64,000 bases of DNA from NCBI RefSeq assembly GCF_019083805.1, contig NZ_JAHRDV010000010.1, positions 1 through 64,000 on the forward strand, given 5' to 3'. The translations under genes and the position numbers were made by a program. Positions within the stretch are counted from its first letter, which is position 1, and each line of letters starts with the position of its first letter. Shown here in pieces: positions 53,442 through 62,904 of this stretch. The notes below the pieces were generated by a model, which made no database searches, was not told the origin of the DNA, and saw only the letters and a list, made by a program, of their open reading frames with translations. This DNA is from Acetobacter estunensis (GTDB lineage Bacteria > Pseudomonadota > Alphaproteobacteria > Acetobacterales > Acetobacteraceae).

Positions 53442-54340
53442 GCAGCACAGCCACAGGCCCCATCCTCGTCACCGGCGGTAACGGGCAGCTCGCCACATCA
53501 CTCGCCAATCTTGGGGGAACGCGCGTCGTGCGCGTCGGTCGTCCCGAGTTCGATTTCGAGCACCCCGAGACCATCGAAGCCACGCTGGCGAAATACAATC
53601 CCTCCGCCGTGGTGAACGCCGCCGCGTGGACCGCCGTCGATCTGGCCGAGACCGAAGTCGCCGGTGCTGAAGCCGCCAACTGCACAGGTCCCGCCCTGCT
53701 GGCCGCAGCTTGCGCCAAACGGAACATTCCGTTCGTGCATGTTTCCACGGACTATGTGTTCTCGGGCGACAAGGGCGCGCCGTATGTGGAAACGGACCCC
53801 GTCTCTCCCGAGACGGTCTATGGCCGCACCAAGGCCGAGGGTGAACAGAAAGTGCTGACGGCCGATCCCAAGGCCATCATTCTGCGCACGTCATGGGTCT
53901 ATTCCGCCCACGGCAAGAACTTCGTGCGCACCATGATCAACGCGGGTGCGAAGAATCCGGCCCTCAAGGTCGTGGGTGATCAGCGCGGCAACCCGACCTG
54001 CTCGGACGATCTGGCGCAGGCCATTCTGGACATCCTTGGCCTCATTGAGCGCAATGGATGGAAAGACGAGTTCGCGGGCATTTACCACGCCTGCGGCACG
54101 GGTGAGGCCACATGGCATGAACTGGCCGTTGCGGCGCTGGAAGAAGCGGCTAAGCACGGACAGAAGATGCCCGAGGTCGCGGCCATCCGCACCGAAGACT
54201 GGCCGACACCCGCCAAGCGTCCGGCCGATTCGCGCATGGACAACGGCAAGCTGGCACAGGTGTTCGGCGTGAAGATGCCGCAATGGCGCGAGAGCGTGGT
54301 CCGCACGGTGACCACGGTGTTCGAGAACAAGACCGCCTGA
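53438..54340 (+). CDS. rfbD: dTDP-4-dehydrorhamnose reductase
   Basis: RfbD completes dTDP-L-rhamnose. It is an SDR with LVTGGNGQLATSLA at the N-terminus, NAAAWTAVDLAE, STDYVFSGDKGAPY and YGRTKAEGE (YxxxK). I start at the ATG at 53438, which overlaps the rfbC stop (ATGA), giving 300 residues. A terminator-like hairpin follows the stop codon. Confidence 0.96.
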   Translation: MSSTATGPILVTGGNGQLATSLANLGGTRVVRVGRPEFDFEHPETIEATLAKYNPSAVVNAAAWTAVDLAETEVAGAEAANCTGPALLAAACAKRNIPFVHVSTDYVFSGDKGAPYVETDPVSPETVYGRTKAEGEQKVLTADPKAIILRTSWVYSAHGKNFVRTMINAGAKNPALKVVGDQRGNPTCSDDLAQAILDILGLIERNGWKDEFAGIYHACGTGEATWHELAVAALEEAAKHGQKMPEVAAIRTEDWPTPAKRPADSRMDNGKLAQVFGVKMPQWRESVVRTVTTVFENKTA

Positions 54341-54706
54341 GCGGCTTAGGACCGGGGCTTCGTGGCTCCGGTCCTTCTTCCCTACTCTAACACCTGTCGC
54401 GCATCTGACGTCGCAGGTCTCTGACCAAATCCGCACATACAGACAAAGTGGCCTTATTGCATCAAGGTCGATTGCTTCGGACAAAAGACCCTTATGCCCG
54501 CGCGAGCCGTGCACATCATGTTGCACTCGCTCCGCTCCAATCGCATCGAATGCAGCATAAACTCCATTTACAGCACCCCCTAGACCGGGATGCCACCTCT
54601 TTGCCCGTCATCCAGCCATCATTTGATACATTTGGCGTATTCTGCGACAACACACCTTCATTAAACACTGGCGCCCCGCGTCTGGCAGCCCTGCAGGAGT
54701 GACCGC
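54341..54706. other. Intergenic region between rfbD and corA
   Basis: Apart from the terminator at 54348-54380, I see no gene or clear signal in these 366 bases. The right part is somewhat AT-richer and must hold the corA promoter. Confidence 0.5.
54348..54380 (+). terminator. rfb cluster terminator
   Basis: AGGACCGG (54348-54355) and CCGGTCCT (54368-54375) form a stem followed by TCTTCCC, eight bases after the rfbD stop. Confidence 0.65.
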
Positions 54707-55681
54707 ATGTTTCTGGCTCATCGGACCGGACAGCCCGCCCGCGCCGTGGAGACGGAAACAGACGCGACAGGCGCGGTCTGGCTCGATCTGGTGGATCCGA
54801 CCGACAATGAGCGGGCGCTGGCGGCACGAATCTGCGGTGAAAGCATCCCGCAGCGCAACGATCTCGAGGAAATCGAAAGTTCGTCCCGTCTTCATACGGA
54901 AGAAAACGCGGTCTATGTCTCCACACCTCTTGTGCGGCGCACGGACACGGAACTCGATTCCACCCCGATCGGGTTTGTGCTCACCCGAAACCATCTCGTG
55001 ACCGTCCGTTTTTCGGACTACACCTCCTTCAATACTGCGGCGCGTCAGGTCTCCGACACCCCCCATGCCATCAGCAGCGATGAAGCTCTGGTGGTCATCC
55101 TCGAATGCATCGTGGACCGACTGGCCGATGTGCTGGAACAGGTGGGGCTAAGCCTGAACCAGCTCTCCCGCGATGTCTTTTCGGGCTACAATCCCAAGCG
55201 GGACCAGCGCGTCGCATCGTGGCAGCGCACCATCATGCGGCGGGTCGGTCACGCCGAGGATTTCGCCTCCCTCGTGCGCGACAGTCTTCTGGGACTGGAC
55301 CGCATCGCCATCTACATCAGCGAGAACCGCAAGCGCGAACTGGCCAAGGGGCTGGAAGCACGTCTCGCCACAGTCAATCGTGACGTTTCCTCCCTGACCG
55401 ATTTTGTCTCCCAGTTGTCCGGAAAAGTCGAATTCTTGCTCGATGCGGCGCTTGGCTTCATCAGCATCGAGCAGAACGACAGCATGAAGGTTCTCACGGT
55501 TGTCAGCTTCATTGGCGTGGCGCCCACGCTGATCGCCGGTATTTACGGCATGAACTTTAAGAACATTCCCGAGCTGAACTGGGCATGGGGCTACTGGTAT
55601 TCGCTGGTGCTGATGGCGCTGTCCGTCATTCTGCCGCTGATCTGGTTCTGGAAGCGTGGCTGGCTGAAATGGGGCGAATGA
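54707..55681 (+). CDS. corA: CorA-family magnesium/divalent metal transporter
   Basis: CorA is a pentameric inner-membrane channel for Mg2+ and related metals. A large cytosolic N-terminal domain ends in a long helix, then two membrane helices at about residues 265-285 and 298-318. The signature YGMNF closes the first helix. The ELNWAWGYWYSL loop replaces the usual MPE(L) context. Length is 324 residues. An AGGAG site precedes the ATG by eight bases. Confidence 0.94.
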   Translation: MFLAHRTGQPARAVETETDATGAVWLDLVDPTDNERALAARICGESIPQRNDLEEIESSSRLHTEENAVYVSTPLVRRTDTELDSTPIGFVLTRNHLVTVRFSDYTSFNTAARQVSDTPHAISSDEALVVILECIVDRLADVLEQVGLSLNQLSRDVFSGYNPKRDQRVASWQRTIMRRVGHAEDFASLVRDSLLGLDRIAIYISENRKRELAKGLEARLATVNRDVSSLTDFVSQLSGKVEFLLDAALGFISIEQNDSMKVLTVVSFIGVAPTLIAGIYGMNFKNIPELNWAWGYWYSLVLMALSVILPLIWFWKRGWLKWGE

Positions 55682-55915
55682 TCGCTTCATCGCCGGAGAC
55701 GTCTCCACTCGCTTGACAAGACCCTCTCACGGACAGTAATGCGAGACTCACCGCCAGCCGGCCGGGCTTTGTCCGGCGGGTGCGTTCCTCAGATCCAGTC
55801 TTTTGCCACGACCCTCGGTCGTTCCCTGCCGGCCTTCCGGCTGGCACGCTCCGGATATGGACCCGCAAGAGACCTGGCCCTCCCCGATAGCCTGAAATCA
55901 GGGCATTTCCTCACG

Positions 55916-57211
55916 ATGCATCTTGCAGAACTCAAGGCCAAGTCTCCGGCCGATCTCCTGACCTATGCCGAAAGCCTCGGCATCGAGAACGCCTCCTCCC
56001 TGCGCAAGCAGGAGCTGATGTTCACCATCCTCAAGACACTGGCCGACAACGACCAGGCGATCTACGGCGATGGCACCCTTGAGATCCTTCCCGACGGCTT
56101 CGGTTACCTCCGCTCTCCAGAAGCCAACTATCTCCCCGGCCCCGACGACATCTACATCTCTCCCGTGCAGGTGCGCCGCTTCGGCCTGCGCACCGGCGAC
56201 ACGGTCGAGGGCCAGATCCGCGCTCCGCGCGACGGCGAGCGTTACTTCTCGCTGCTCAAGATCAACACGATCAATTTCGAGCCACCCGAAGCCGTCCGTC
56301 ACCGCATCAATTTCGATAATCTGACGCCGCTCTACCCCGAGCGCCGGCTCCAGATGGAAGTCGAGAATCAGGCGGTCGACCTTGAGCCACCCGCCAAAGG
56401 TAAGAAGGGGCAAACACGCGATCTGACGTCCCGCGTCATCGATCTCGTCTCTCCCATCGGCATGGGCCAGCGCGCGCTGATCGTCGCCCCGCCACGCACC
56501 GGCAAGACCGTGATGCTCCAGAGCATCGCAAGTTCGATCTCGGCCAATCACCCCGAGGTGTTCCTGATCGTTCTGCTAATCGACGAACGCCCCGAGGAGG
56601 TGACCGACATGGCCCGCTCCGTGCGCGGTGAAGTCGTGGCCTCCACCTTCGATGAGCCGGCGCAGCGTCACGTGCAGGTCACGGAGATGGTGCTGGAGAA
56701 AGCCAAACGTCTGGTCGAGCACAAGCGTGACGTAGTGATCCTGCTCGACTCCATCACCCGTCTGGCCCGCGCCTACAACACCGTCGTCCCTTCATCGGGC
56801 AAGGTGCTGACCGGCGGTGTGGACGCCAACGCACTTCAGCGCCCCAAGCGCTTCTTCGGTGCGGCTCGTAACATCGAGGAAGGCGGCTCGCTGACCATCA
56901 TCGCCACCGCGCTGATCGACACCGGATCGCGCATGGACGAGGTGATCTTCGAAGAGTTCAAGGGCACCGGCAACTCCGAGCTGATCCTTGATCGCAAGCT
57001 GGCAGACAAGCGTGTGTTCCCGGCCATCGACATCACCAAGAGCGGCACCCGTAAGGAAGAGCTGCTGGTCGATCGTGCCACCCTGTCGAAGATGTGGGTG
57101 CTGCGCCGCATCCTCGCCCCCATGGGCACGATGGACGCGATGGAGTTCCTGTTGGACAAGCTGAAATACAGCAAGACCAACCACGACTTCTTCGAAGCGA
57201 TGAACAACTGA
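55916..57211 (+). CDS. rho: Transcription termination factor Rho
   Basis: Rho is the hexameric RNA helicase that ends untranslated transcripts. The N-terminal domain starts [15 protein letters not shown] and includes the RNA-binding [22 protein letters not shown]. The ATPase has Walker [12 protein letters not shown], the [13 protein letters not shown] motif, and the Q and R loops around [12 protein letters not shown] and [13 protein letters not shown] start at the ATG at 55916, which gives the standard 431 residues; the open frame to 55739 would add an unsupported tail. Its own transcript ends in a strong intrinsic terminator. Confidence 0.97.
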   Translation: MHLAELKAKSPADLLTYAESLGIENASSLRKQELMFTILKTLADNDQAIYGDGTLEILPDGFGYLRSPEANYLPGPDDIYISPVQVRRFGLRTGDTVEGQIRAPRDGERYFSLLKINTINFEPPEAVRHRINFDNLTPLYPERRLQMEVENQAVDLEPPAKGKKGQTRDLTSRVIDLVSPIGMGQRALIVAPPRTGKTVMLQSIASSISANHPEVFLIVLLIDERPEEVTDMARSVRGEVVASTFDEPAQRHVQVTEMVLEKAKRLVEHKRDVVILLDSITRLARAYNTVVPSSGKVLTGGVDANALQRPKRFFGAARNIEEGGSLTIIATALIDTGSRMDEVIFEEFKGTGNSELILDRKLADKRVFPAIDITKSGTRKEELLVDRATLSKMWVLRRILAPMGTMDAMEFLLDKLKYSKTNHDFFEAMNN

Positions 57212-57222
57212 TCGCCCAAAGA

Positions 57223-57251
57223 AAAAGCCCCGGATTTTCCGGGGCTTTTTT
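57223..57251 (+). terminator. rho terminator
   Basis: An 11-bp stem, AAAAGCCCCGG and CCGGGGCTTTT with a five-base loop, ends in a T-run 11 bases after the rho stop. The A-run on the left makes it bidirectional, serving the convergent SDR gene too. Confidence 0.9.
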
Positions 57252-57300
57252 ATGTCATCTGACTTTTACGACGTGCCGACACATGGCCAGTCCCGAAAGG

Positions 57301-58248
57301 TCAAAACGCCACACCCGTCAGACGCTCCGATACTTCCCACAACCGCCGCGCCACGGACGGATCGTGTGCGGATGGCGGAATGATCGCGCAGCCCGGCGGC
57401 CCCTTGCGCTCACCCGCGCCATCTGGTCCGTAATAAACGCCGTCCCGTGCCCGACGGGACGCGACCGCATACAGAATCGGCTCAGCGCCCGCCTGCGCCG
57501 ACTGACCGAACCAGCGGAACGCCTGCGCCGAGCCATGATCGATGATCCATGCCCGCAAGGCACTCACGCCCTTCGCCATACCGTTGCTGACGAGGCTGGT
57601 TCGCGCCCAACCCGGATGTGCGATACGTGCGTGCAGGTTCCATCCCTCTTTCTTGGCCCGCCGCGCCAGTTCCAGCCCGAACAGAAGATTGGCCAGCTTG
57701 CTCTGCCTGTAGGCTCCGAACGGGCTGTAACGCGCGCGCCACTGGAGATCGTCGAACTGGATATGTGCATGCACGGCGGCAAGACTTGCCACCGGGATGA
57801 CAATGCCGCGTCCCGCTTCCAGCAGCGGTTTCAACCGTCCGGTCAGGGCGAAATGACCCAGATGATTGACCCCGAACTGCACCTCGAAGCCGTCCACCGT
57901 CTCCTGCCGCAGGGGAGGCGCCATCACGCCCGCGTTGTTGACCAGAATGTCGAGGGCTGGAAGACGCGCATGCAGGCCCTCGGCAAAGGCCGCGACCGAT
58001 TCAAGAGACGCCAGATCCAATCGCGCTGTTTCCGCTTTTGCTCCGGGCACGCGCTTCAGCAGCGCTTTCAGCGCGCTCGCGTTGCGCTCCTCGTTCCGGG
58101 CGGCAAGGATCACGTGCGCGCCGAGAGCGGCCAATCCACACGCCGTCTCGAACCCAAGGCCGCTGTTCGCGCCGGTGACAACCGCCACGCGCCCCTCCTG
58201 CCGTTCAAGGGATGCAAGAAAATCCGTCGCCGCCATTGCTGCTGTCAT
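57301..58248 (-). CDS. SDR-family NAD(P)-dependent oxidoreductase
   Basis: This is a classical short-chain dehydrogenase. The coenzyme loop is VVTGANSGLGFETA, the NNAGV motif follows, and the catalytic Ser is in VASLAAVH with YRQSKLAN as the YxxxK motif. NHLGHFALTGRL places it near the retinol dehydrogenase/WWOX-like group. Substrate is unknown. Its start at 58248 overlaps the end of the DedA gene by four bases, so the two are cotranscribed. Confidence 0.92.
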   Translation of the reverse strand: MTAAMAATDFLASLERQEGRVAVVTGANSGLGFETACGLAALGAHVILAARNEERNASALKALLKRVPGAKAETARLDLASLESVAAFAEGLHARLPALDILVNNAGVMAPPLRQETVDGFEVQFGVNHLGHFALTGRLKPLLEAGRGIVIPVASLAAVHAHIQFDDLQWRARYSPFGAYRQSKLANLLFGLELARRAKKEGWNLHARIAHPGWARTSLVSNGMAKGVSALRAWIIDHGSAQAFRWFGQSAQAGAEPILYAVASRRARDGVYYGPDGAGERKGPPGCAIIPPSAHDPSVARRLWEVSERLTGVAF

Positions 58249-58982
58249 CCGTTCGTTACCTCCGATTCGATCCCGCTGATCAGATCCTTGTCGTGCTTCG
58301 CCGCTTCCATGGCTTGCGCGATGAGACGACTTTCATTGCTGCGGAGAAAAATCAGCACCCATATGCCGATGATGACCGCCACCGCGCCCACGCCCCATGC
58401 GATGGGACCGGAGAGCTTGGTCGCGGCTTGTCCAAGAAAATAGGCTCCCATGCTGTAGCCACCGGCCCAGCAGAGTCCGCCCAGCGCATTGTGCAGGAGA
58501 AACGTGTGCCAGGGCATGCGGTTCGCCCCTGCCAGAAGTGCTACGAACACCCGCAGCACCGCAATGAACCGACCGAAAAACACCACCACACCACCATGGC
58601 GACGAAAAATGTAGCGCCCCAGAAGAATGCGATCCGCCGTCAGCCCCACATATTTTCCATAGCGATGCAGGAACTTGAATCCGAAAATATGGCCGATCAG
58701 ATAGCCGAAATTATCGCCCATGATCGCGCCCGTCACACCGGCCACCACCACACCATAGATGCTCAGGTGATGGGTAGTGGCACAGAGAATGGACGCTCCG
58801 ATCAGCAGGCTTTCCGCTGGCAACGGAAAACCCATGCTCTCGAGCATCACCACGACCCCGATGATGCCGTAACCGTAATGCGAGAGCAGTGTTTCAAGAT
58901 AATGTAGCAGAAGGATACATCCTGAGAGCGGAGCGGAACTCGTCAGGAACCGTCTGGACACCTCCCTGTCAAGCCTGCACAT
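58245..58982 (-). CDS. DedA-family membrane protein
   Basis: DedA proteins are inner-membrane undecaprenyl-phosphate or phospholipid flippase-like transporters. The family motifs are present: MLESMGFPLPAESLL, GAIMGDNFGYLIGHIFG, and the FFGRFIAVLRVFVALLAGANRMPW block with the conserved Arg residues. Four to five membrane helices cover the 245 residues. The ATG at 58982 gives a slightly long N-terminus, and a later GTG is possible. The S9 peptidase gene starts divergently 42 bases away. Confidence 0.9.
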   Translation of the reverse strand: MCRLDREVSRRFLTSSAPLSGCILLLHYLETLLSHYGYGIIGVVVMLESMGFPLPAESLLIGASILCATTHHLSIYGVVVAGVTGAIMGDNFGYLIGHIFGFKFLHRYGKYVGLTADRILLGRYIFRRHGGVVVFFGRFIAVLRVFVALLAGANRMPWHTFLLHNALGGLCWAGGYSMGAYFLGQAATKLSGPIAWGVGAVAVIIGIWVLIFLRSNESRLIAQAMEAAKHDKDLISGIESEVTNG

Positions 58983-59024
58983 CCTGTAGACTTCCGCCCG
59001 TTTCCCTGTTTTCGCGGAGGTTTC

Positions 59025-60995
59025 ATGACCCGACAGCCCGCCCCATGCGGCACCTGGCATTCGCCCGTCACAGCCAAACTCGCTGCAGGGAAAACCGTCA
59101 CGCTTTCGGCCGTCGCCACCATGGGAGACGCCGTGCTGTGGCTGGAACGTCGTCCTGCCGAGAAAGGTCGCACAGCCTTTGTGCTGTGGCGCAAAGGGGA
59201 TGCTCCGCGCGATCTGACGCCGTCCGATATGGATGTCGCCACGAAAGTCCATGAATATGGCGGGGGCGCTTTCACCGCCCGCGACGGGCTGGTGGTGTTC
59301 GCGAATCGCCGTGACGAGGACGTGTATGCGCTGGATGTCGCCACAGGCGCGCTGCGTTGCCTGATCCGCGAGCCGGGACTGCGGCACGCGGATTTTGCCC
59401 TCTCACCAGACGGCAAACATGTCTTTGCCGTGCGCGAGGATCATCGCGGCAAAGGCGAACCGCTCAACATGCTCGTGGCCCTGCCGCTGCATGGCGACAC
59501 TCAACACGACAACAGCCGCATCCTCGCATGCGGAGCGGATTTCTACTCCTCCCCCACTCCTTCGCCCGATGGCGCTCATCTGGCGTGGATCGAGTGGGAC
59601 CATCCCGCCATGCCATGGACGGCCACACGCCTGTGCGTGGCGCCCCTGAGCGGCTCCACGCCCCTCACCCCTGTCCGCGTGCTGGCGGGCGAAAGTAGCA
59701 CGCCCGAATCCGTGACCGAACCTCGCTGGGCGGACGCACGCACTCTTCTTGCCCTTTCGGACCGTAGTGGCTGGTGGAACCTCTACCGTTTCTCGCTGGA
59801 CGGCGCGGCCGCCACCGCGCTTTGCCCCATGAAGGCCGAAATCGGCCAACCGCACTGGGTCTTCGGCCAGCGCAGCTACACGCTTCTTGCTGACGGCTCC
59901 CTTCTCGCTCTGGTCGTGGAAGATGGACAGACGCGCACAGTACGCCTGACGCGCGGGGAAGAAGGCACCTTCCTCCCCATACCGGTCGATCTGGGACAAC
60001 CCGATCAATGCCCCGTGCCCCTTGCAGGAAAAGACTCCGCCTTCGCATGGCTCGATGCCCCGGCAGACGCCGCGTCCGCCGTCGTGACAGGGCACCCCGA
60101 TCAACCACCACACGTGCTGCGTCGCGCCACGGAACTGCCCTTCGGGCGCGAGGACATCGCCATGCCGGAGAGCGTGCATTTCTCACTCGACGATGGCGCG
60201 ACCGGCCACGCCTTTTTTTACTCCCCCACAAGCCATCGCTACCGTGTGCCCGAGGGTGAACGCCCGCCCCTGATCGTCATGGCCCATGGCGGTCCGACGG
60301 CCCGCGCCAATGAGTCGTTCTCATTCAAGGTGCAATGGTGGACCAGCCGGGGATTCGCCGTGCTGGATGTGAATTACAGCGGCTCGACCGGTTTTGGCCG
60401 CGCGTGGCGGGAGCGATTGGACGGCCAATGGGGTGTGCGTGACGTGGCAGATTGCATCGCCGCCACGCGCCACATCGCCGCATCGGGCCGTGTCGATGCT
60501 CGGCGCATCGCCATCCGTGGCTCGAGTGCGGGCGGCATGACAGTGCTGGCAGCCCTTGCCACATCCGATGTGTTTGCCGCCGGTGTCAGCCTGTACGGCG
60601 TGGTGGATCTGCGAGCGTTGGCGCAGGAGACTCACAAGTTCGAGTCCCGCTATCTCGATGGTCTGATCGGTCCGTGGCCTGAGGCGGAAGCCATCTACCG
60701 CGCCCGCTCACCGCTTTTCATGGCGGAACATATCCACGCGCCGGTTCTGTTCCTGCAAGGACTGGACGACACCGTGGTGCCGCCCGCGCAGGCCCGCTCG
60801 ATGGTTGAGGCGCTGCGACGCAATCATGTGCGCTGCCCGCTGATCGAGTTTCCCGGTGAAGGCCATGGTTTTCGCAGCGAAGACACGCTGACACGTGCTT
60901 TCCAGCTCGAACTCGCGTTTTATGGCGAGATTTTCGGTTTCACACCTGCGGATCTCGATCTGTCGCCACAGGATCTGGCTGCGCTTGCAGGCTGA
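59025..60995 (+). CDS. S9-family prolyl oligopeptidase-type peptidase
   Basis: An N-terminal beta-propeller (residues 1-380, with repeated WxxxG/WxEWDHPAMPW segments) caps a C-terminal alpha/beta hydrolase. The catalytic triad is visible: Ser in IRGSSAGGMTV near residue 507, Asp in GLDDTVVPP and His in GEGHGFRSED. The AHGGPTAR oxyanion region is present. There is no signal peptide, so it acts in the cytosol on oligopeptides. A GGAGG site lies four bases before the ATG. Confidence 0.94.
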   Translation: MTRQPAPCGTWHSPVTAKLAAGKTVTLSAVATMGDAVLWLERRPAEKGRTAFVLWRKGDAPRDLTPSDMDVATKVHEYGGGAFTARDGLVVFANRRDEDVYALDVATGALRCLIREPGLRHADFALSPDGKHVFAVREDHRGKGEPLNMLVALPLHGDTQHDNSRILACGADFYSSPTPSPDGAHLAWIEWDHPAMPWTATRLCVAPLSGSTPLTPVRVLAGESSTPESVTEPRWADARTLLALSDRSGWWNLYRFSLDGAAATALCPMKAEIGQPHWVFGQRSYTLLADGSLLALVVEDGQTRTVRLTRGEEGTFLPIPVDLGQPDQCPVPLAGKDSAFAWLDAPADAASAVVTGHPDQPPHVLRRATELPFGREDIAMPESVHFSLDDGATGHAFFYSPTSHRYRVPEGERPPLIVMAHGGPTARANESFSFKVQWWTSRGFAVLDVNYSGSTGFGRAWRERLDGQWGVRDVADCIAATRHIAASGRVDARRIAIRGSSAGGMTVLAALATSDVFAAGVSLYGVVDLRALAQETHKFESRYLDGLIGPWPEAEAIYRARSPLFMAEHIHAPVLFLQGLDDTVVPPAQARSMVEALRRNHVRCPLIEFPGEGHGFRSEDTLTRAFQLELAFYGEIFGFTPADLDLSPQDLAALAG

Positions 60996-61004
60996 TTGAT
61001 GCGG

Positions 61005-62636
61005 CTATTTCGTAATCATCACATTGGCGATCTGACTGCCGATCTGGCTGAAAGTCGCCTGCAACGATTCTGCATCGGGTGAAACGAAATAGGTGTCGCC
61101 GGAGGTGGCGCATCCTTCCATGAGATTCTGCGTCGTCGTATCGACGGACGATGAATGGTTGAAGAGCAGCACATAGATCGTGATGCCCTGTGCCTTGATA
61201 TTGGTACACAATTCGCTGGTGATGGCGTTCAACTGCACGTAAGCGCTGCCAGAGCCGGACGCACCGAGAGTATTGTCTGACAAACGCCCATAAGCCGTCA
61301 TGTCGCCGTCTCCGTTGGCATCGGGATAAAGCCCCTGCCCCGAAACGGAGGTCCAGCCATTGGTGCCGTCCGTCATCAGAACAATCACCTTCTGGGTCTT
61401 GCCAGTAGCCTGCGGGAGATCTGCGTCCCCCCACCACCCTTGCCAGTTGGAACTAATGGTCAACCAACCCGCCTGCAAGCCGGTGTTGATCATGGTGCCA
61501 CCGCGCCAGACCATCCGCATGTTGTCGATCGCCGCCAGCAGCGTCGCCTGATCGGAGGTTTCCGGCACGATGGGCTGATAAGGGCAACCCAGATTGGGAC
61601 CGGTGGCAAACCAGCCGATCGGGTTGCTTGCGTTCGACGTGTAGATCGAACTGCCGGGATAGGACGGGCTTTCTGGATAATTATAGGTTTCGCTAATACT
61701 CGCCGGATTGGAGCGATCCCAACTGTTATCGCCGGGCTGCTGTCCCTTCGACGGAGACGCGAGAACAACGCTGTTGCCTCCCGACGTATAAGTCCAGCCA
61801 AAACGCCCCCACTGGGGATAGGTGGAGGGATAAATAAAGGCATCGAAAGGGGCTTCGGAGGGCGTCGCATCATCACGATCATGGCCGCCATCGGTGCGTG
61901 CCATCATGCAGCCTTCCCAACTTGTCGGACTGTAAGCTTCTTCATTGAAACTGGAAGACAGCCAGTTTGTGTGGGTGGGACCGAAATTCACAACTGCACC
62001 AAAAGGCACGATGGAAATCCACGTATCCTTCACGCTGTCATCGGGTAACACGGCCTCGATCAGTGCTTTCGCGCCGTCGCGGGTGGCCTGCATGCCGCTG
62101 TGACCGAGTGAGCCGGTGTTGTCGATCACCAGCGCCATCTCCACGCCCGTGGTGGACGCCTGCGCGCTCGCAGACGCTCTGACCGGCAGATCGAACGCAT
62201 GAGTGTAGGGTATGATGCTGACCGTAGCACTCGCCGTCATGCTGACCGTCTTGTCCGACGCTTCCAGCGACGTGATGGTCGCCGCGCTTCCCCCCGGCCC
62301 TGTCCCACCGGAGGTGCCATTACGGGCGAAGTTGAGCCAGAAGACGGCCTGCATATGAGTCGTTTTCGCAGTGGTATCGTTGGAGCGCGCCCCCGCCAGC
62401 ACAGCCGCATCGACCGCGCTCTGGAGGTCGCTCTTGACGACATTCGCCTCTCCCAGCGTCGTGGCGCAGGCGAATGCCATCAGAAGCACGCCCAGACTCA
62501 AACCAACGATAGCCGTGATGCCGCCGCTGCAATCCTGCACCAGAGACCGCACGACACCGCAGGAAAACCGTGCACGGACAGCGCCCCAGATACTCCGCAA
62601 CAGATGCTGGAAATACTGCCGGCTACGTCCGTTCAT
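61005..62636 (-). CDS. TadG-like von Willebrand factor A protein
   Basis: This second TadG-like protein has an N-terminal anchor (SGGITAIVGLSLGVLLMAFACATTLG) followed by VKSDLQSAVDAAVLAGA, the Tad-domain helix. A split von Willebrand A domain follows: the metal site is MALVIDNTGSLG (a DNTGS variant), then a large insertion rich in Trp, Ser, Tyr and Gly (residues 215-370), then KVIVLMTDGTNGW. The insertion looks like a surface-exposed adhesive loop. No pilus genes are nearby, as for its relative at 26937-28394. It converges with the S9 peptidase, with only nine bases between the stops. Confidence 0.85.
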   Translation of the reverse strand: MNGRSRQYFQHLLRSIWGAVRARFSCGVVRSLVQDCSGGITAIVGLSLGVLLMAFACATTLGEANVVKSDLQSAVDAAVLAGARSNDTTAKTTHMQAVFWLNFARNGTSGGTGPGGSAATITSLEASDKTVSMTASATVSIIPYTHAFDLPVRASASAQASTTGVEMALVIDNTGSLGHSGMQATRDGAKALIEAVLPDDSVKDTWISIVPFGAVVNFGPTHTNWLSSSFNEEAYSPTSWEGCMMARTDGGHDRDDATPSEAPFDAFIYPSTYPQWGRFGWTYTSGGNSVVLASPSKGQQPGDNSWDRSNPASISETYNYPESPSYPGSSIYTSNASNPIGWFATGPNLGCPYQPIVPETSDQATLLAAIDNMRMVWRGGTMINTGLQAGWLTISSNWQGWWGDADLPQATGKTQKVIVLMTDGTNGWTSVSGQGLYPDANGDGDMTAYGRLSDNTLGASGSGSAYVQLNAITSELCTNIKAQGITIYVLLFNHSSSVDTTTQNLMEGCATSGDTYFVSPDAESLQATFSQIGSQIANVMITK

Positions 62637-62721
62637 CTGCCTTCATATCCGGGCAAAACACGTCTGTGTCCGCCTCAAAGAATAAATAAGGAACAGCAGA
62701 AACACGAAGATCATTAAGAAA

Positions 62722-62759
62722 TAAAAAAAGCGGCGCTGGATTCCATGTTCCAGCGCCGC
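62722..62759 (-). terminator. cyd operon terminator
   Basis: On the minus strand an 11-bp perfect stem (GCGGCGCTGGA and complement, eight-base loop) is followed by seven T, seven bases after the small ORF at 62766. It marks the end of the cydA-cydB-small ORF operon. Confidence 0.9.
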
Positions 62760-62765
62760 CGCATT

Positions 62766-62894
62766 TCAACGCGGGATCATCATATGGATGAGTTCCGCGC
62801 CTCCCATGACAACCGTCGTGCTGGCCGCCCAGATCAGGGCGAACCAGCCGAAACGCCGGAGAAATCCCGGCTGTGGGCCGTCGGGTGTCGTCAT
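62766..62894 (-). CDS. Small single-helix protein behind cydB (DUF2474/CydX-like)
   Basis: A 42-residue frame lies ten bases after the cydB stop and just before the operon terminator. It starts MTTPDGPQPGFLRRFGWFAL and continues as one membrane helix with a short tail. The basic RRFGW entry to the helix and the position match the DUF2474 small proteins found behind cydAB genes; CydX-type subunits stabilise the bd oxidase. The ribosome-binding site is weak. Assignment rests on position and helix pattern. Confidence 0.6.
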   Translation of the reverse strand: MTTPDGPQPGFLRRFGWFALIWAASTTVVMGGAELIHMMIPR

Positions 62895-62904
62895 GGGACC
62901 GGTT

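Noticed and set aside
57094..58443. 449-codon plus-strand frame opposite the SDR gene
   Set aside because: It starts inside rho in another frame, crosses the rho terminator and shows no motif.
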